Assembly (NCBI RefSeq): GCF_900157365.1
Contig: NZ_FUEZ01000004.1
Coordinates: 3,750,966 to 3,814,965, forward strand
Reading direction: 5' to 3'
DNA length: 64,000 bases
From: Mycobacterium numidiamassiliense
Lineage (GTDB): Bacteria; Actinomycetota; Actinomycetes; Mycobacteriales; Mycobacteriaceae
Under the pieces are notes generated by a model that searched no databases, was not told the DNA's origin, and saw only the letters and a list, made by a program, of their open reading frames with translations. Each line of letters starts with the position of its first letter. Within the stretch, counting starts at the first letter, position 1. Both the position numbers and the translations under genes were made by a program. Shown here one piece after another: positions 1-9,179 of this stretch.

Positions 1-99
1 ACCGTCGTCTACCAGGCGTGGACGTATTGGGTTTTCCGACAACGCATCTCGTCTGACCAGATACCGCCGTCCATCGGTCTGGCGAGGCATCCGTCCTGA
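1..99 (+). CDS. cydB: Cytochrome bd oxidase subunit II, C-terminal end (partial)
   Basis: The window opens inside a gene. Frame 1 reads 32 residues, including the stretch YQAWTYWVFRQRIS, and ends at a TGA at 97-99. This resembles the last helix and short cytoplasmic tail of CydB, the menaquinol-oxidising bd oxidase subunit in the inner membrane. cydD follows at once, which is the mycobacterial cydAB-cydDC order. Only the tail is present, so the call rests on context as well as on sequence. Confidence 0.75.
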   Translation, partial: TVVYQAWTYWVFRQRISSDQIPPSIGLARHPS

Positions 100-155
100 G
101 CACACGGGGTTCCCGGGCTCCCCTGGACCCGCGACTGTGGCGGGCATCGACCGCG

Positions 156-1778
156 TTGCGCCGCTATCTGACCGCGGCGGTGGGCTGCGGAGTGGTCATC
201 TCCGGTTGCGCGATCGGGTCGGCGATCGTCCTCGCCGGCATCGTCGCGCGGGTGATCACCGATCCGTCGGCACGAAACCTGCGGGGCTGGTTCGGGCCGC
301 TGTCAATACTGTTGGCGCTGTGGGCCGTTCGCACGGTGACGCACTGGCTTCAGGCGCGATTGGGCCAACGGGGCGCCAGCGCGGTGATCGCCGATCTCAA
401 CGGCCAGGTGCTGGCGGCCGTGACCGCTCGTCAACCTCATGAGCTTGCCGAACAACGGGATGCGGCCGCGGTGGTGGTCACCCGCGGCCTCGACGATCTA
501 CGGCCCTATTTCACCGGGTATCTGCCCACCTTGCTGCTCGCCGCGATCTTGACCCCCGCGACGGTGGCGGTGATCGCGCTCTACGATCTGAAATCGACTG
601 CGATCGTGATCATTACGCTGCCGCTCATCCCGATTTTCATGGTGCTGATCGGGCTGGTAACGGCCGACCGATCGGCAGCGGCGTTGGCGGCGATGACGAC
701 CCTGCAGAGCCGGTTGCTGGATCTGATCGCCGGCATCCCCACGCTGCGGGCGCTGGGCCGCGCGTCGGGACCGGAGCGGCGCATCGCCGAACTGGCTGCC
801 GCGCATCGACGCTCGGCGATGGCGACGCTACGGGTCGCCTTTTTGTCGGCGCTGGTGCTCGAATTGCTGGCCACTCTGGGCGTGGCCCTTGTCGCGGTGA
901 GCATTGGTCTTCGCCTGGTGTTCGGCGAGATGACCCTGTCCGCCGGCTTGACGGTGCTGTTGCTCGCACCGGATGTGTACTGGCCGCTGCGCCGTATTGG
1001 CGTGGCATTTCATGCCGCCCAAGACGGTCGCACCGCCGCGGACAAGGCGTTCGCACTCATCGGCGAACCAACCGACACCACGTCGCGAAATCGAACGGTC
1101 GTGGCACGGGGGGCGCAGATCCGCCTGGAGAACCTCAGCGTGGCCGGGCGCGACGGCAATTCACCCTGCGATCTCAGCGCGGTGCTCGAACCCGGCCAAG
1201 TGACGGTACTGACGGGGCGAAACGGCGCGGGCAAGACCACCGCGCTACAGGCAATCGCCGGGCTGAGCGTGGCGTCCTCGGGCCGGGTCACGGTGGCCGG
1301 TGTCGATGTCGCGGAACTGGATCCACCAGCGTGGTGGCGACAGTTGTCCTGGCTACCGCAGCGGCCGGTGCTGGTCCCCGGAACGGTGCGGGACAATCTG
1401 GGGTTGTTCGGTGGTCTGGACGAGCCCGGTGACATCGAAAGGGCTTGTGCCGAATCCGGATTCGATGCGGTGTTAGCCGAGCTGCCCGACGGCATGGACA
1501 CCGTGCTCGGGCGCGGCGGCGTCGGCTTGTCATTAGGGCAGCGGCAACGGCTGGGCCTGGCCCGAGCGCTGGGGTGCCACGCCGCGGTGTTACTGCTCGA
1601 CGAGCCCACCGCACACCTGGACGCAAGGACCGAGCAGCGGGTGCTACGGGCAATCCTCGAGCGGGCACGCGCCGGTGCAACGGTCGTCGTGGTCGGACAC
1701 CGCGAGCCCGTCGTGGCAATCGGCGACCGGGTGATCGATGTCGTGTCGGACGGTCAGGTGCGTTATGCGCCAGTCTGA
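156..1778 (+). CDS. cydD: ABC transporter CydD (cytochrome bd assembly)
   Basis: A 540-residue half-transporter with an N-terminal membrane domain (about residues 1-300) and a C-terminal ATPase. Visible ATPase motifs are Walker A GRNGAGKTT, signature LSLGQRQRLGLARA and Walker B VLLLDEPTAHLD. CydDC exports thiols (cysteine, glutathione) to the periplasm and is needed to assemble cytochrome bd. The first standard start is TTG at 156, but family-like sequence (PLDPRLWRAS) lies upstream in the same frame. No ATG, GTG or TTG lies between the in-frame stop at 54-56 and 156; a CTG at 96 overlaps the cydB stop. The true N-terminus is therefore uncertain. Confidence 0.93.
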   Translation: MRRYLTAAVGCGVVISGCAIGSAIVLAGIVARVITDPSARNLRGWFGPLSILLALWAVRTVTHWLQARLGQRGASAVIADLNGQVLAAVTARQPHELAEQRDAAAVVVTRGLDDLRPYFTGYLPTLLLAAILTPATVAVIALYDLKSTAIVIITLPLIPIFMVLIGLVTADRSAAALAAMTTLQSRLLDLIAGIPTLRALGRASGPERRIAELAAAHRRSAMATLRVAFLSALVLELLATLGVALVAVSIGLRLVFGEMTLSAGLTVLLLAPDVYWPLRRIGVAFHAAQDGRTAADKAFALIGEPTDTTSRNRTVVARGAQIRLENLSVAGRDGNSPCDLSAVLEPGQVTVLTGRNGAGKTTALQAIAGLSVASSGRVTVAGVDVAELDPPAWWRQLSWLPQRPVLVPGTVRDNLGLFGGLDEPGDIERACAESGFDAVLAELPDGMDTVLGRGGVGLSLGQRQRLGLARALGCHAAVLLLDEPTAHLDARTEQRVLRAILERARAGATVVVVGHREPVVAIGDRVIDVVSDGQVRYAPV

Positions 1779-3399
1779 TCCGCTGCCCGCCGCCATGAGA
1801 CTGTTGCGCCCGCGACTACCGCGAGTGCTGGCCGCCATCGCGCTCGGGGTGCTGTCGCTGGGCAGCGCGCTGGCCCTGGCGGGCACCTCGGCGTGGCTGA
1901 TCACGCGGGCCTGGCAGATGCCGCCGGTGCTGGACCTGTCGGTCGCAGTCGTCGCGGTGCGCACATTCGCGATTTCGCGGGGCGTGCTGCACTACTGCGA
2001 GCGACTGGCCACCCACGACACCGCATTACGCGCGGCGGGTAGCGCGCGGGCGCAGATCTATCAGCGGCTGGCCAACGGGCCGGCAGCGACCGCCGTCCGG
2101 CTGCACAGCGGTGAGCTGGTGGCCCGTGTGGGCTCTGACGTCGACGAACTGGCCGACGTGCTGGTGCGCGCCGTGGTGCCGATCGGCGTCGCGGCCGTGC
2201 TGGCACTGGCGGCGACGGCGACTGTCGCCGCGATTTCGGTTCCCGCCGGCGCGGTGCTGGCGCTCTGCCTGCTGATTGCCGGGGTCGTGGCGCCCTGGCT
2301 TGCCGGGAGAGCCGCCACCACTCAGGAAGAGATTGCCCGGCAACATCATTCCGAACGTGACGTCTCGGCCATGACCGCCCTTGAGCACGCCCCAGAACTC
2401 CGGGTGGCCGGCGTCCTGCCCGACGTCATCGCCGAATCGCAACGTCGCCAACGGGATTGGACTGACGCCCTCGACGCCGCGGCCAGACCCGCCGCCCTGG
2501 CCGAGGCGATGCCGACCGCCGCCATCGGGGTCAGTGTGCTCGGGGCGGTCGTGGCCGGGATCGCGTTGGCACCGATGGTCGCGCCCACCACGTTGGCCGT
2601 CCTGATGCTGTTGCCGCTCTCGGCATTCGAGGCGATGACCCCATTGCCGGCCGCCGCAGTCCAGCTGGCGCGATCGCGGATCTCCGCGCGCCGCCTGCTC
2701 GACCTGGCTCCGACGGACCGCACGGCCGACGCTTCGCGACCTTCGGCGCACTCGATCGAGGGCCGGTTAACGGCTGACATGCGTTCGGGCTACACGGCGG
2801 CGCACTCTCACCAGGTGAGCCTGGATCTCGAGCCGGGCTCGCGGCTGGCGGTCACCGGCGCCAGCGGCTCGGGCAAGACAACACTGCTGATGACGCTCGC
2901 CGGACTCCTCGCACCCTTGCGCGGCCGCGTGCTGTTGGACGGAACCGAGCTGAGTGGGTTCAATGACAGCGAATTACACAGCACTGTAAGCTTTTTCGCT
3001 GAAGACGCGCATATCTTCGGGACCACTGTGCGCGACAATCTGCTGGTTGCTCGCGGCGACTGCCCGGACGACGAACTGCTGGCGGCGCTGGACGCCGTCG
3101 GGCTTGGCGCCTGGTTCGCCAGCCTGCCAGACGGCCTGTCGACGGTGCTGACTGGCGGCGCGCAGGCCGTCTCGGCGGGCCAGCGCCGCAGGCTGCTCCT
3201 GGCCCGCGCGGTGATATCGCGGGCGAAGGTAGTGCTGCTCGACGAGCCCACCGAGCACCTCGATGCGATGGACGGCGAGCGCGTCCTGCGCGATCTGCTG
3301 GCGCCGGATTCTCGCCTGATGGCGCGGCATCGGACGGTACTAGTGGCTACCCACCACGTGCCCAACGACTTTCGCTGTCCCGAATTGCGTATCGGATAG
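1765..3399 (+). CDS. cydC: ABC transporter CydC (cytochrome bd assembly)
   Basis: The partner of CydD, 544 residues, with a hydrophobic domain followed by an ATPase carrying GASGSGKTT (Walker A), VSAGQRRRLLLARA (signature) and VVLLDEPTEHLD (Walker B). The ATG at 1765 overlaps the end of cydD by 14 bases, consistent with translational coupling and a heterodimer. An in-frame ATG at 1738 would lengthen the overlap and is less likely; an ATG at 1795 is another option. In H37Rv I recall a membrane-protein gene (Rv1619) between cydC and tesB1; here the gap is 2 bases and convergent. Confidence 0.93.
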   Translation: MRQSDPLPAAMRLLRPRLPRVLAAIALGVLSLGSALALAGTSAWLITRAWQMPPVLDLSVAVVAVRTFAISRGVLHYCERLATHDTALRAAGSARAQIYQRLANGPAATAVRLHSGELVARVGSDVDELADVLVRAVVPIGVAAVLALAATATVAAISVPAGAVLALCLLIAGVVAPWLAGRAATTQEEIARQHHSERDVSAMTALEHAPELRVAGVLPDVIAESQRRQRDWTDALDAAARPAALAEAMPTAAIGVSVLGAVVAGIALAPMVAPTTLAVLMLLPLSAFEAMTPLPAAAVQLARSRISARRLLDLAPTDRTADASRPSAHSIEGRLTADMRSGYTAAHSHQVSLDLEPGSRLAVTGASGSGKTTLLMTLAGLLAPLRGRVLLDGTELSGFNDSELHSTVSFFAEDAHIFGTTVRDNLLVARGDCPDDELLAALDAVGLGAWFASLPDGLSTVLTGGAQAVSAGQRRRLLLARAVISRAKVVLLDEPTEHLDAMDGERVLRDLLAPDSRLMARHRTVLVATHHVPNDFRCPELRIG

Positions 3400-3401
3400 C
3401 G

Positions 3402-4301
3402 CTACCGGCGCGACGGCGGGAAGTATTTCAGCAGGCCTTCTTGGACGACCGTGGCAATGACGCGCCCGGAACGATCGAAGAAATGGCCGGTACCCAGAGC
3501 CCGTGAATCGGCGGCCACCGGCGACGACGTCGAATACAACGCCCAGTCATTGAAGTTGACCTGCCGGTGAAACCACATGGAATGGTTGGCGGACGCGGCG
3601 AAAATGCGGTCGTACCCCCACGACAAGCCATGGGTGGTGATGACCGAGTCCAGCACCGTGGTGTCCGAGGAGTACACCATCGTCGCCGTGTGCAGAACGG
3701 GATCGTCGGGCAGCACACCGCGAGCCTTGACCCAGACCCGGTTGTACGGCAGCCGTTCGCCTTTGTCGCGCATCACCCAGGACGGGTCGTTGGTGTAGCG
3801 CCATTCGATGGGATGCAACGCGTTGACGAAGTGCGGGACGGTTTCCTCGTAGCCGCGCAGCAGCTCGCTGATCGGCGGGTGTGCGTGGGGCTGCTCGACC
3901 GGTGGCGGCTGCAGCGCGTGCTCGAGGCCCTTGCCGCCGGACATGTAGGAGATCATCGCCGAGGACAACAGCACTCCGTCTTGCACGGCGTCGACGCGGC
4001 GGTTGGCGAAGCGGCGTTCCTCGCGCAGCCGGACCACGTGGAATTCGATGTCCTTGTCGATATCGCCGCCGTTGACGAAATGCGTTGACAACGCGCTCGG
4101 AGGCAGGTCCTCGTGCGTCAGGGTGCGGCTGCTCGCGACGAACGACTGTGCCATGAGCTGGCCGCCGAACGTCCGCATCGGGTTCTTGCTGGGATGGGCT
4201 CCGATGAACAGGTCGTCAGAGATGCGGTTGAGATCCAGGACCGCCAGCAGTTCGTCGAAATCGGAATTCGGCTCTTGCTCAGGCTCGCGGCCGGGCGGCA
4301 C
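3402..4301 (-). CDS. tesB1: Acyl-CoA thioesterase II (double hot-dog)
   Basis: A 299-residue protein of the TesB family (two fused hot-dog domains), which hydrolyses medium- and long-chain acyl-CoA in the cytoplasm. Recognisable stretches are NPMRTFGGQL near the N-terminus and FHRQVNFNDWALY near the C-terminus. The GTG start is preceded by an AGGAG ribosome-binding site. It lies 16 bases after the pykA stop on the same strand, so it may be read with it. The length matches mycobacterial TesB1 (about 300). Confidence 0.9.
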   Translation of the reverse strand: MPPGREPEQEPNSDFDELLAVLDLNRISDDLFIGAHPSKNPMRTFGGQLMAQSFVASSRTLTHEDLPPSALSTHFVNGGDIDKDIEFHVVRLREERRFANRRVDAVQDGVLLSSAMISYMSGGKGLEHALQPPPVEQPHAHPPISELLRGYEETVPHFVNALHPIEWRYTNDPSWVMRDKGERLPYNRVWVKARGVLPDDPVLHTATMVYSSDTTVLDSVITTHGLSWGYDRIFAASANHSMWFHRQVNFNDWALYSTSSPVAADSRALGTGHFFDRSGRVIATVVQEGLLKYFPPSRR

Positions 4302-4317
4302 AGGATCTCCTCACGCG

Positions 4318-5736
4318 TTACAGGTCGTCTTCCCCAATCCGGTGCACGTGGATCAGGTTGGTTGACCCTACTGTGCCAGGTGGCGCGCCGGCGACGATCA
4401 CCACCAGGTCACCGCGCTTGTAACGGCCCAGGTCGATCAGCGACTTGTCGGCCTGACGGATCATCTCGTCGGTGGACTCCATGATCGGGACGATGAACGT
4501 CTCGGTGCCCCAGGTCATGGCCAGCTGGCTGCGCACCTCGGGCCAGGCGGTGAAGGCGAGCAGCGGCAGCGGGGTGTGCAACCGGGCCAGTCGCTTCACG
4601 GTGTCACCCGACTGGGTGAAGGCGACCAGCGCCTTGGCATCCAGCCGCTCACCGATGTCGCGAGCGGCATAGGAGATCACGCCACGCTTGGTGCGCGGCA
4701 CATGTGTCAACGGTGGCGCGGCGGTGGAGTTGTCCTCAACCGCACAGATGATGCGCGCCATCGTCCGGACGGCCACCAGCGGGTACTTGCCCACCGACGT
4801 TTCGCCGGACAACATCACCGCATCGGCGCCGTCGAGCACGGCGTTGGCGACGTCGGAAGCTTCGGCGCGGGTCGGCCGCGAATTCTCGATCATCGACTCG
4901 AGCATCTGAGTCGCCACGATGACTGGTTTCGCGTTCTCCCGGGCCATTTGGATGGCCCGCTTCTGCACCAGCGGAACCTCTTCCAGCGGCAGCTCGACGC
5001 CCAGATCGCCACGGGCCACCATGATGGCGTCAAAGGCCAACACGATCGCTTCGAGGTTGTCGACGGCTTCCGGCTTCTCCAGTTTGGCGATCACCGGAAC
5101 GCGCCGGCCGATCCGATCCATGATCTCGTGGACCAGTTCGACGTCGGACGGCGAACGCACGAACGACAGCGCGACCAGGTCGACACCGAGGTCTAGCGCG
5201 AAGGTGAGATCTTCAATGTCCTTGCCCGACAACGCCGGTGCGGTCACGTTCATCCCCGGCAGGGACATGCCCTTGTTGTTGGTGACTGGGCCGCCCTCGG
5301 TGACGGTGCAGATCACGTCGGGGCCCTCGATGCCCGCAACGACGAGCCCGACGTTGCCGTCGTCGACCAGAACACGGTCACCTGCGACGGCGTCCTGGGC
5401 CAACCTCTTGTAGGTGGTCGATACCCGGTCGTGAGTGCCGTCACAATCCTCGACCGTGATCCGGACCGTTTCGCCGTCGGCCCAATAGGTGGACCCCGTC
5501 GCGAATCGGCCAAGCCTGATCTTCGGGCCCTGGAGGTCGGCGAGGACACCGACGGCGCGCCCGGTGGCGTCGGAAGCCGCGCGGACGCGTTCATAGGCGA
5601 TCTTGTGATCTGCGTAGTCGCCGTGACTGAAATTCAATCGGGCGACGTCCATTCCGGCGTTCACCAGCGCCAAAATGAGCTCGTCCGATGCTGTCGCAGG
5701 GCCGAGGGTGCAGACGATCTTTCCGCGTCTACTCAC
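4318..5736 (-). CDS. pykA: Pyruvate kinase
   Basis: Catalyses phosphoenolpyruvate + ADP to pyruvate + ATP, the last step of glycolysis. The N-terminus SRRGKIVCTLGPAT and the active-site stretch MVARGDLGVELP are classic, followed by the C-terminal regulatory domain. The GTG at 5736 gives 472 residues, the usual mycobacterial length; the frame stays open upstream to 5832 but that part has no family similarity. The downstream neighbour is tesB1. Confidence 0.96.
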   Translation of the reverse strand: MSRRGKIVCTLGPATASDELILALVNAGMDVARLNFSHGDYADHKIAYERVRAASDATGRAVGVLADLQGPKIRLGRFATGSTYWADGETVRITVEDCDGTHDRVSTTYKRLAQDAVAGDRVLVDDGNVGLVVAGIEGPDVICTVTEGGPVTNNKGMSLPGMNVTAPALSGKDIEDLTFALDLGVDLVALSFVRSPSDVELVHEIMDRIGRRVPVIAKLEKPEAVDNLEAIVLAFDAIMVARGDLGVELPLEEVPLVQKRAIQMARENAKPVIVATQMLESMIENSRPTRAEASDVANAVLDGADAVMLSGETSVGKYPLVAVRTMARIICAVEDNSTAAPPLTHVPRTKRGVISYAARDIGERLDAKALVAFTQSGDTVKRLARLHTPLPLLAFTAWPEVRSQLAMTWGTETFIVPIMESTDEMIRQADKSLIDLGRYKRGDLVVIVAGAPPGTVGSTNLIHVHRIGEDDL

Positions 5737-5847
5737 GCCAACCAACCATAGTCGTGCTCTGCGTGATCGGGGTGACTCACAGGTAGCGGCATCCTGAGCC
5801 GCCCGGGAAATCCCGACGGTTCGCGACCACAACGGGTGGTCGTGCGG

Positions 5848-6270
5848 CTATCCACTGAGGATCGTCGGAACCAACGGAAAGCCAGGCAGGTTACGCACCA
5901 CTGTCCAGACGGTCGCGGCGACACCGATCACCAGCGCCGCGGCCATCGGCAACGGCTGCTGTCCCCGGCGGAGCCGCAGCAACACCCACGCAGCGAGCAC
6001 CGGGAGGCCGATGAGCGCGAAGACGTTGTCGTTGATGCTGGCCGGCAGATCGGCGTGCAGCAGGTCGTGTGTCATCCGAAGGCCGCCGCAGAGGGGGCAA
6101 TTCCAGCCGGTGAGCCATTTGAACGGACACAGGGGATACGCCGAATGCGGGTCGTGTGGATTGACGAGTCCGACGTAGCCGAGTGCGCCGGCGAACAGCA
6201 CGCCCGCGCCGACCGCGGCGGGAACGCGGTGGCGGTGCGCGGGTCGAGCGCCCGGGTTAAGTTCCGTCAC
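5848..6270 (-). CDS. DUF2752 membrane protein
   Basis: A 140-residue protein with three or four predicted membrane segments and the signature C-P-L-C-G-G followed by RMTHDLL, which I recognise as DUF2752. This family has no established function. The GTG start overlaps the end of the upstream TM2 gene by 14 bases, so the two are probably made together. The pair corresponds in position to Rv1616/Rv1615 between pykA and lgt. Confidence 0.8.
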   Translation of the reverse strand: MTELNPGARPAHRHRVPAAVGAGVLFAGALGYVGLVNPHDPHSAYPLCPFKWLTGWNCPLCGGLRMTHDLLHADLPASINDNVFALIGLPVLAAWVLLRLRRGQQPLPMAAALVIGVAATVWTVVRNLPGFPLVPTILSG

Positions 6271-6661
6271 GCAGCGGGCGCCCCTGCGGATCGTTGACCT
6301 TGTCGGTCAATATGAGGATTGCGTCGATAATGGTCCAGATCAGGCCGACGCCGCAGGTGAGCCAACCCACGAGCAGCTGTGCGACACCCACTCCGATGTC
6401 GCCGATGTAGAAACGCCCGATGCCGCCGATGCCGATCAGGCTGAGTAGCTGCAGCAAACCGGCGATGGTCTTGGACTTGTCTGAGTACGGCTGGCCGGTC
6501 ACCGGGTGCCGACCGTAGGGCGCCGACGGATCGACCGGCCCGGGGTATTGCGGATATTGCGAGTACTGCGGTGGATAACCGGGCGGCTGCGGTGGATACC
6601 CGGGCGGCTGCGGTGGTTGCGCGCCCGGCTCTGCGGGATCGTGCCACGACGGTTCTGTCAC
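6257..6661 (-). CDS. TM2-domain membrane protein with Pro/Tyr-rich N-terminus
   Basis: A 134-residue protein. Residues 1 to about 55 are rich in Pro, Gln and Tyr with repeated GYPPQ-like units; then DKSKTIAGLLQ opens a TM2 domain (two membrane helices joined by a short loop, GRFYIGDIGVG). A low-complexity cytoplasmic tail before a TM2 domain is common in actinobacteria; the function is unknown. It overlaps the DUF2752 gene and follows lgt by 65 bases on the same strand. Confidence 0.82.
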   Translation of the reverse strand: MTEPSWHDPAEPGAQPPQPPGYPPQPPGYPPQYSQYPQYPGPVDPSAPYGRHPVTGQPYSDKSKTIAGLLQLLSLIGIGGIGRFYIGDIGVGVAQLLVGWLTCGVGLIWTIIDAILILTDKVNDPQGRPLRDGT

Positions 6662-6726
6662 GCGTTCAGCATGCCAGATTCAGCGCACTTTGCCTCGGGC
6701 TAACAGCGAGGGCAGGCTTTCGGATG

Positions 6727-8376
6727 CTAGCGGCGGTTTCTACGCCGAAGCGGCCACCGTCTGCCCGAGTCTTTGGCGTTCTCAGCGCCGGGCTTTTCGG
6801 CTGGGGCCTCGTCGGCTGCCGGTTCTTCGGCGGTCGGCTGTTCGGCGGTCGGCTCTTCGGCCGCCTCCGCTTTCGGCTGGTCGGCTTCTTCCGCCTTGGG
6901 CTCGGGCTCCTCAACCGGAGCTTCCTCCGCAACCTCAGATTCGCCGACTTCTTCAGCCTTGGGCTCTTCAGCGTCCGGCTCGACGGCCTCCGCCACCGGT
7001 TCCTCGGGCTCCTCGGCTGCGGGTTCTTCGGGTTCTTCGGGCTCTTCGGGTTCTTCGGGTTCTTCGGGCTCCTCGGCTGCAGGTTCTTCGGGCTCCTCGG
7101 CTTCCGATTCTTCGGCTTCAGCCTCGGGCTCTTCCGCTTCAGCCTCGGGCTCTTCAGCCGCCTCGGGCGCGTCAACCGCGGTTTCGGCAACTTCAGCCTC
7201 AGGCTCTTCGACTTTCGGCTCTTCGGCTTTCGGCTCGTCGACTTTCGGCTCGTCGGCTTCAGCCTCGGGCTCTTCAGCCTCGGGCTCGTGTTCTTCAGCA
7301 ACCTCGGCCTCAGGCTCTTCGGCTTCGACCGTCTCGGGCTGGGCGGCCACGGGCTCGGCGGTCTCGGCCGTGTCCGCAGACTCAGCCGAGCCGTCCCCTT
7401 CGTCGGCGATGACCGAGGCAGCGGCCGTCGCGGCGCCGCCCGCTGCCGCAGCGGTTGCGAGCTCAGCCGCCGGCTCGACCGCCGGCTCAGGTGCTGCGTC
7501 GGCGTCGTAATCGTTGCCCCGCAAGCTTTCCGGGGCCTCGCGGCCCTTCGGTGCCGCCATGATGTAGACGGCGGCCCCGATGAAGACAAAAGTCGACGTG
7601 AACGAATTGATCCGGATACCCGCGATGTGTGTCGCGGTGTCGTCTCGCAGCAGCTCAACCCAGAATCGCCCGATACAGTACAGCGCGACATAGGATGCGA
7701 ACAGCCGTCCGTGCCCGATCGTGAACCGCCGGTCAATGTAGATCAGGATAACGAAAACCAAGACATTCCAAAGCAATTCGTACAGGAACGTTGGTTGTAC
7801 GACGACAGCCAACTGCCCGGTCGAGACGCCATCGAGCGAATGCGGGTCGATGTATCCGGACGGGTCTCGGCGGTAGAAGATTTCCAGACCCCACGGCAGT
7901 GTGGTTTCCCTACCGTAAAGCTCCTGGTTGAAATAGTTCCCGAGCCTACCGATGGCCTGCGCCAAGATGATCCCCGGTGCAATCGCATCGAGGAAAGCCG
8001 GCAAGGGAATTGCGCGCCGCCGACAAGCGATCCATGCGCCCAGCACACCGAGGGCCACCGCGCCCCAGATGCCCAACCCGCCGTCCCAGATGCGCAGCGC
8101 CGCGCTTACCCCGGCACCGCCGGGGCCCCAGTACGTGCGCCAGTCGGTGGCCAGGTGATACAGCCTGCCGCCGATCAACCCGAACGGCACCACCCACAGC
8201 GCAATGTCGTAGATCACCCCACGCTTCCCGCCGCGGGCTTCCCAGCGCCGATCGCCGAGGATGAGCGCGACCACGATGCCGGTGATGATGAACAGCGCAT
8301 AGGCGCGAACGGGCAACGGCCCGAGGTGCCAGACGCCTTGCGGCGGGCTGGGAAAATACGTGGGCAGCATCGTCAT
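6727..8376 (-). CDS. lgt: Prolipoprotein diacylglyceryl transferase with long acidic tail
   Basis: Transfers diacylglycerol from phosphatidylglycerol to the lipobox cysteine of prolipoproteins at the outer face of the membrane. Residues 1 to about 285 are the seven-helix enzyme, with the Lgt motif GRLGNYFNQELYG. Residues about 285 to 549 are a low-complexity tail of Glu, Ala and Pro (EEPEAE and EEPEEP units) that ends in a basic cluster, RRWPLRRRNRR. The H37Rv protein (about 468 residues, from memory) also has a tail, but a shorter and less regular one. The start overlaps the trpA stop (ATGA). Confidence 0.93.
   Translation of the reverse strand: MTMLPTYFPSPPQGVWHLGPLPVRAYALFIITGIVVALILGDRRWEARGGKRGVIYDIALWVVPFGLIGGRLYHLATDWRTYWGPGGAGVSAALRIWDGGLGIWGAVALGVLGAWIACRRRAIPLPAFLDAIAPGIILAQAIGRLGNYFNQELYGRETTLPWGLEIFYRRDPSGYIDPHSLDGVSTGQLAVVVQPTFLYELLWNVLVFVILIYIDRRFTIGHGRLFASYVALYCIGRFWVELLRDDTATHIAGIRINSFTSTFVFIGAAVYIMAAPKGREAPESLRGNDYDADAAPEPAVEPAAELATAAAAGGAATAAASVIADEGDGSAESADTAETAEPVAAQPETVEAEEPEAEVAEEHEPEAEEPEAEADEPKVDEPKAEEPKVEEPEAEVAETAVDAPEAAEEPEAEAEEPEAEAEESEAEEPEEPAAEEPEEPEEPEEPEEPEEPAAEEPEEPVAEAVEPDAEEPKAEEVGESEVAEEAPVEEPEPKAEEADQPKAEAAEEPTAEQPTAEEPAADEAPAEKPGAENAKDSGRRWPLRRRNRR
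7015..7085. repeat. 9-bp-periodic tandem repeat inside lgt
   Basis: On the plus strand this is a run of near-identical GGTTCTTCG / GGCTCTTCG nonamers. It encodes the EEP tripeptide runs of the Lgt tail on the minus strand. Less regular 9- and 12-base units continue on both sides (about 6790 to 7340). Such runs can change length by slippage in whole codons without breaking the frame. Confidence 0.85.
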
Positions 8377-9179
8377 GACGCGGATACCCGCACGCCCGCG
8401 GCCAATTCCTCGGTCAGTGCGCGCAATTGAGGCAGACCCTCACCAAGCGCCGACACCAACGCGGAACCGACGATCACGCCGTCGGCATAGCCGGCGATCT
8501 GCGCCGCCTGCTCCCGCGACCGCACACCGAGGCCCACGCCAACAGGTATGTCGGACACCGCCTTGACCCTGACCACCAGCTCGGGTGCGGCATGCGAGAC
8601 CGCGTCTCGTGCCCCTGTCACGCCCATCGTCGAGGCAGCATAAACGAATCCGCGTGACGCCTCGACCGTGGTCACCAATCGCTGCGGAGTCGACGAGGGA
8701 GCCACCAGAAAAATACGGTCCAGCCCGTGCTCGTCGGAGGCGGCAATCCATTGTTGGGCTTCATCGGGGATGAGGTCGGGGGTAATCAGTCCATACCCGC
8801 CTGCCGATGCCAGATCCCGCGCGAACGCATCAACCCCGTAGCGCAGCACCGGGTTCCAGTACGTCATGACCACAGCATGACCGCCGGCCCGACTGATCGC
8901 CTCGACCGCGGCCAGCGTGTCGCGAACTCGGACTCCCCCACGCAACGCCGTCTCGGTGGCCCGTGCGATCGTCGGGCCATCCATACCGGGATCGGAATAG
9001 GGGACTCCGACTTCGATGAGATCGCAACCGGATTCGACAAGGGCGGTCATCGCGTCCACAGAAGTCTGCACGTCGGGATATCCGGTGGGCAGGTAGCCGA
9101 TCAACGCCGCCCGATGCTCCTTGCGGCAGGAATCGAAAACCGGCCCGAGCCGGCTCGCCTCGCTTTGTTCCACCGTCAT
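8373..9179 (-). CDS. trpA: Tryptophan synthase alpha subunit
   Basis: Cleaves indole-3-glycerol phosphate to indole and glyceraldehyde 3-phosphate; indole is channelled to TrpB. The 268 residues include LIEVGVPYSDPGMDGP (catalytic Glu and Asp of the TIM barrel) and the phosphate-binding end GVIVGSALV. The ATG overlaps the trpB stop by 4 bases (ATGA) and the stop overlaps lgt in the same way, so the three genes are translationally linked. Confidence 0.97.
   Translation of the reverse strand: MTVEQSEASRLGPVFDSCRKEHRAALIGYLPTGYPDVQTSVDAMTALVESGCDLIEVGVPYSDPGMDGPTIARATETALRGGVRVRDTLAAVEAISRAGGHAVVMTYWNPVLRYGVDAFARDLASAGGYGLITPDLIPDEAQQWIAASDEHGLDRIFLVAPSSTPQRLVTTVEASRGFVYAASTMGVTGARDAVSHAAPELVVRVKAVSDIPVGVGLGVRSREQAAQIAGYADGVIVGSALVSALGEGLPQLRALTEELAAGVRVSAS

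Noticed and set aside
6571..8430. A 619-codon open frame on the plus strand opposite lgt
   Set aside because: It lies antisense to lgt. Its Phe/Leu/Gly-rich text comes from the reverse complement of the Glu/Ala/Pro repeat, and it has no recognisable domain.
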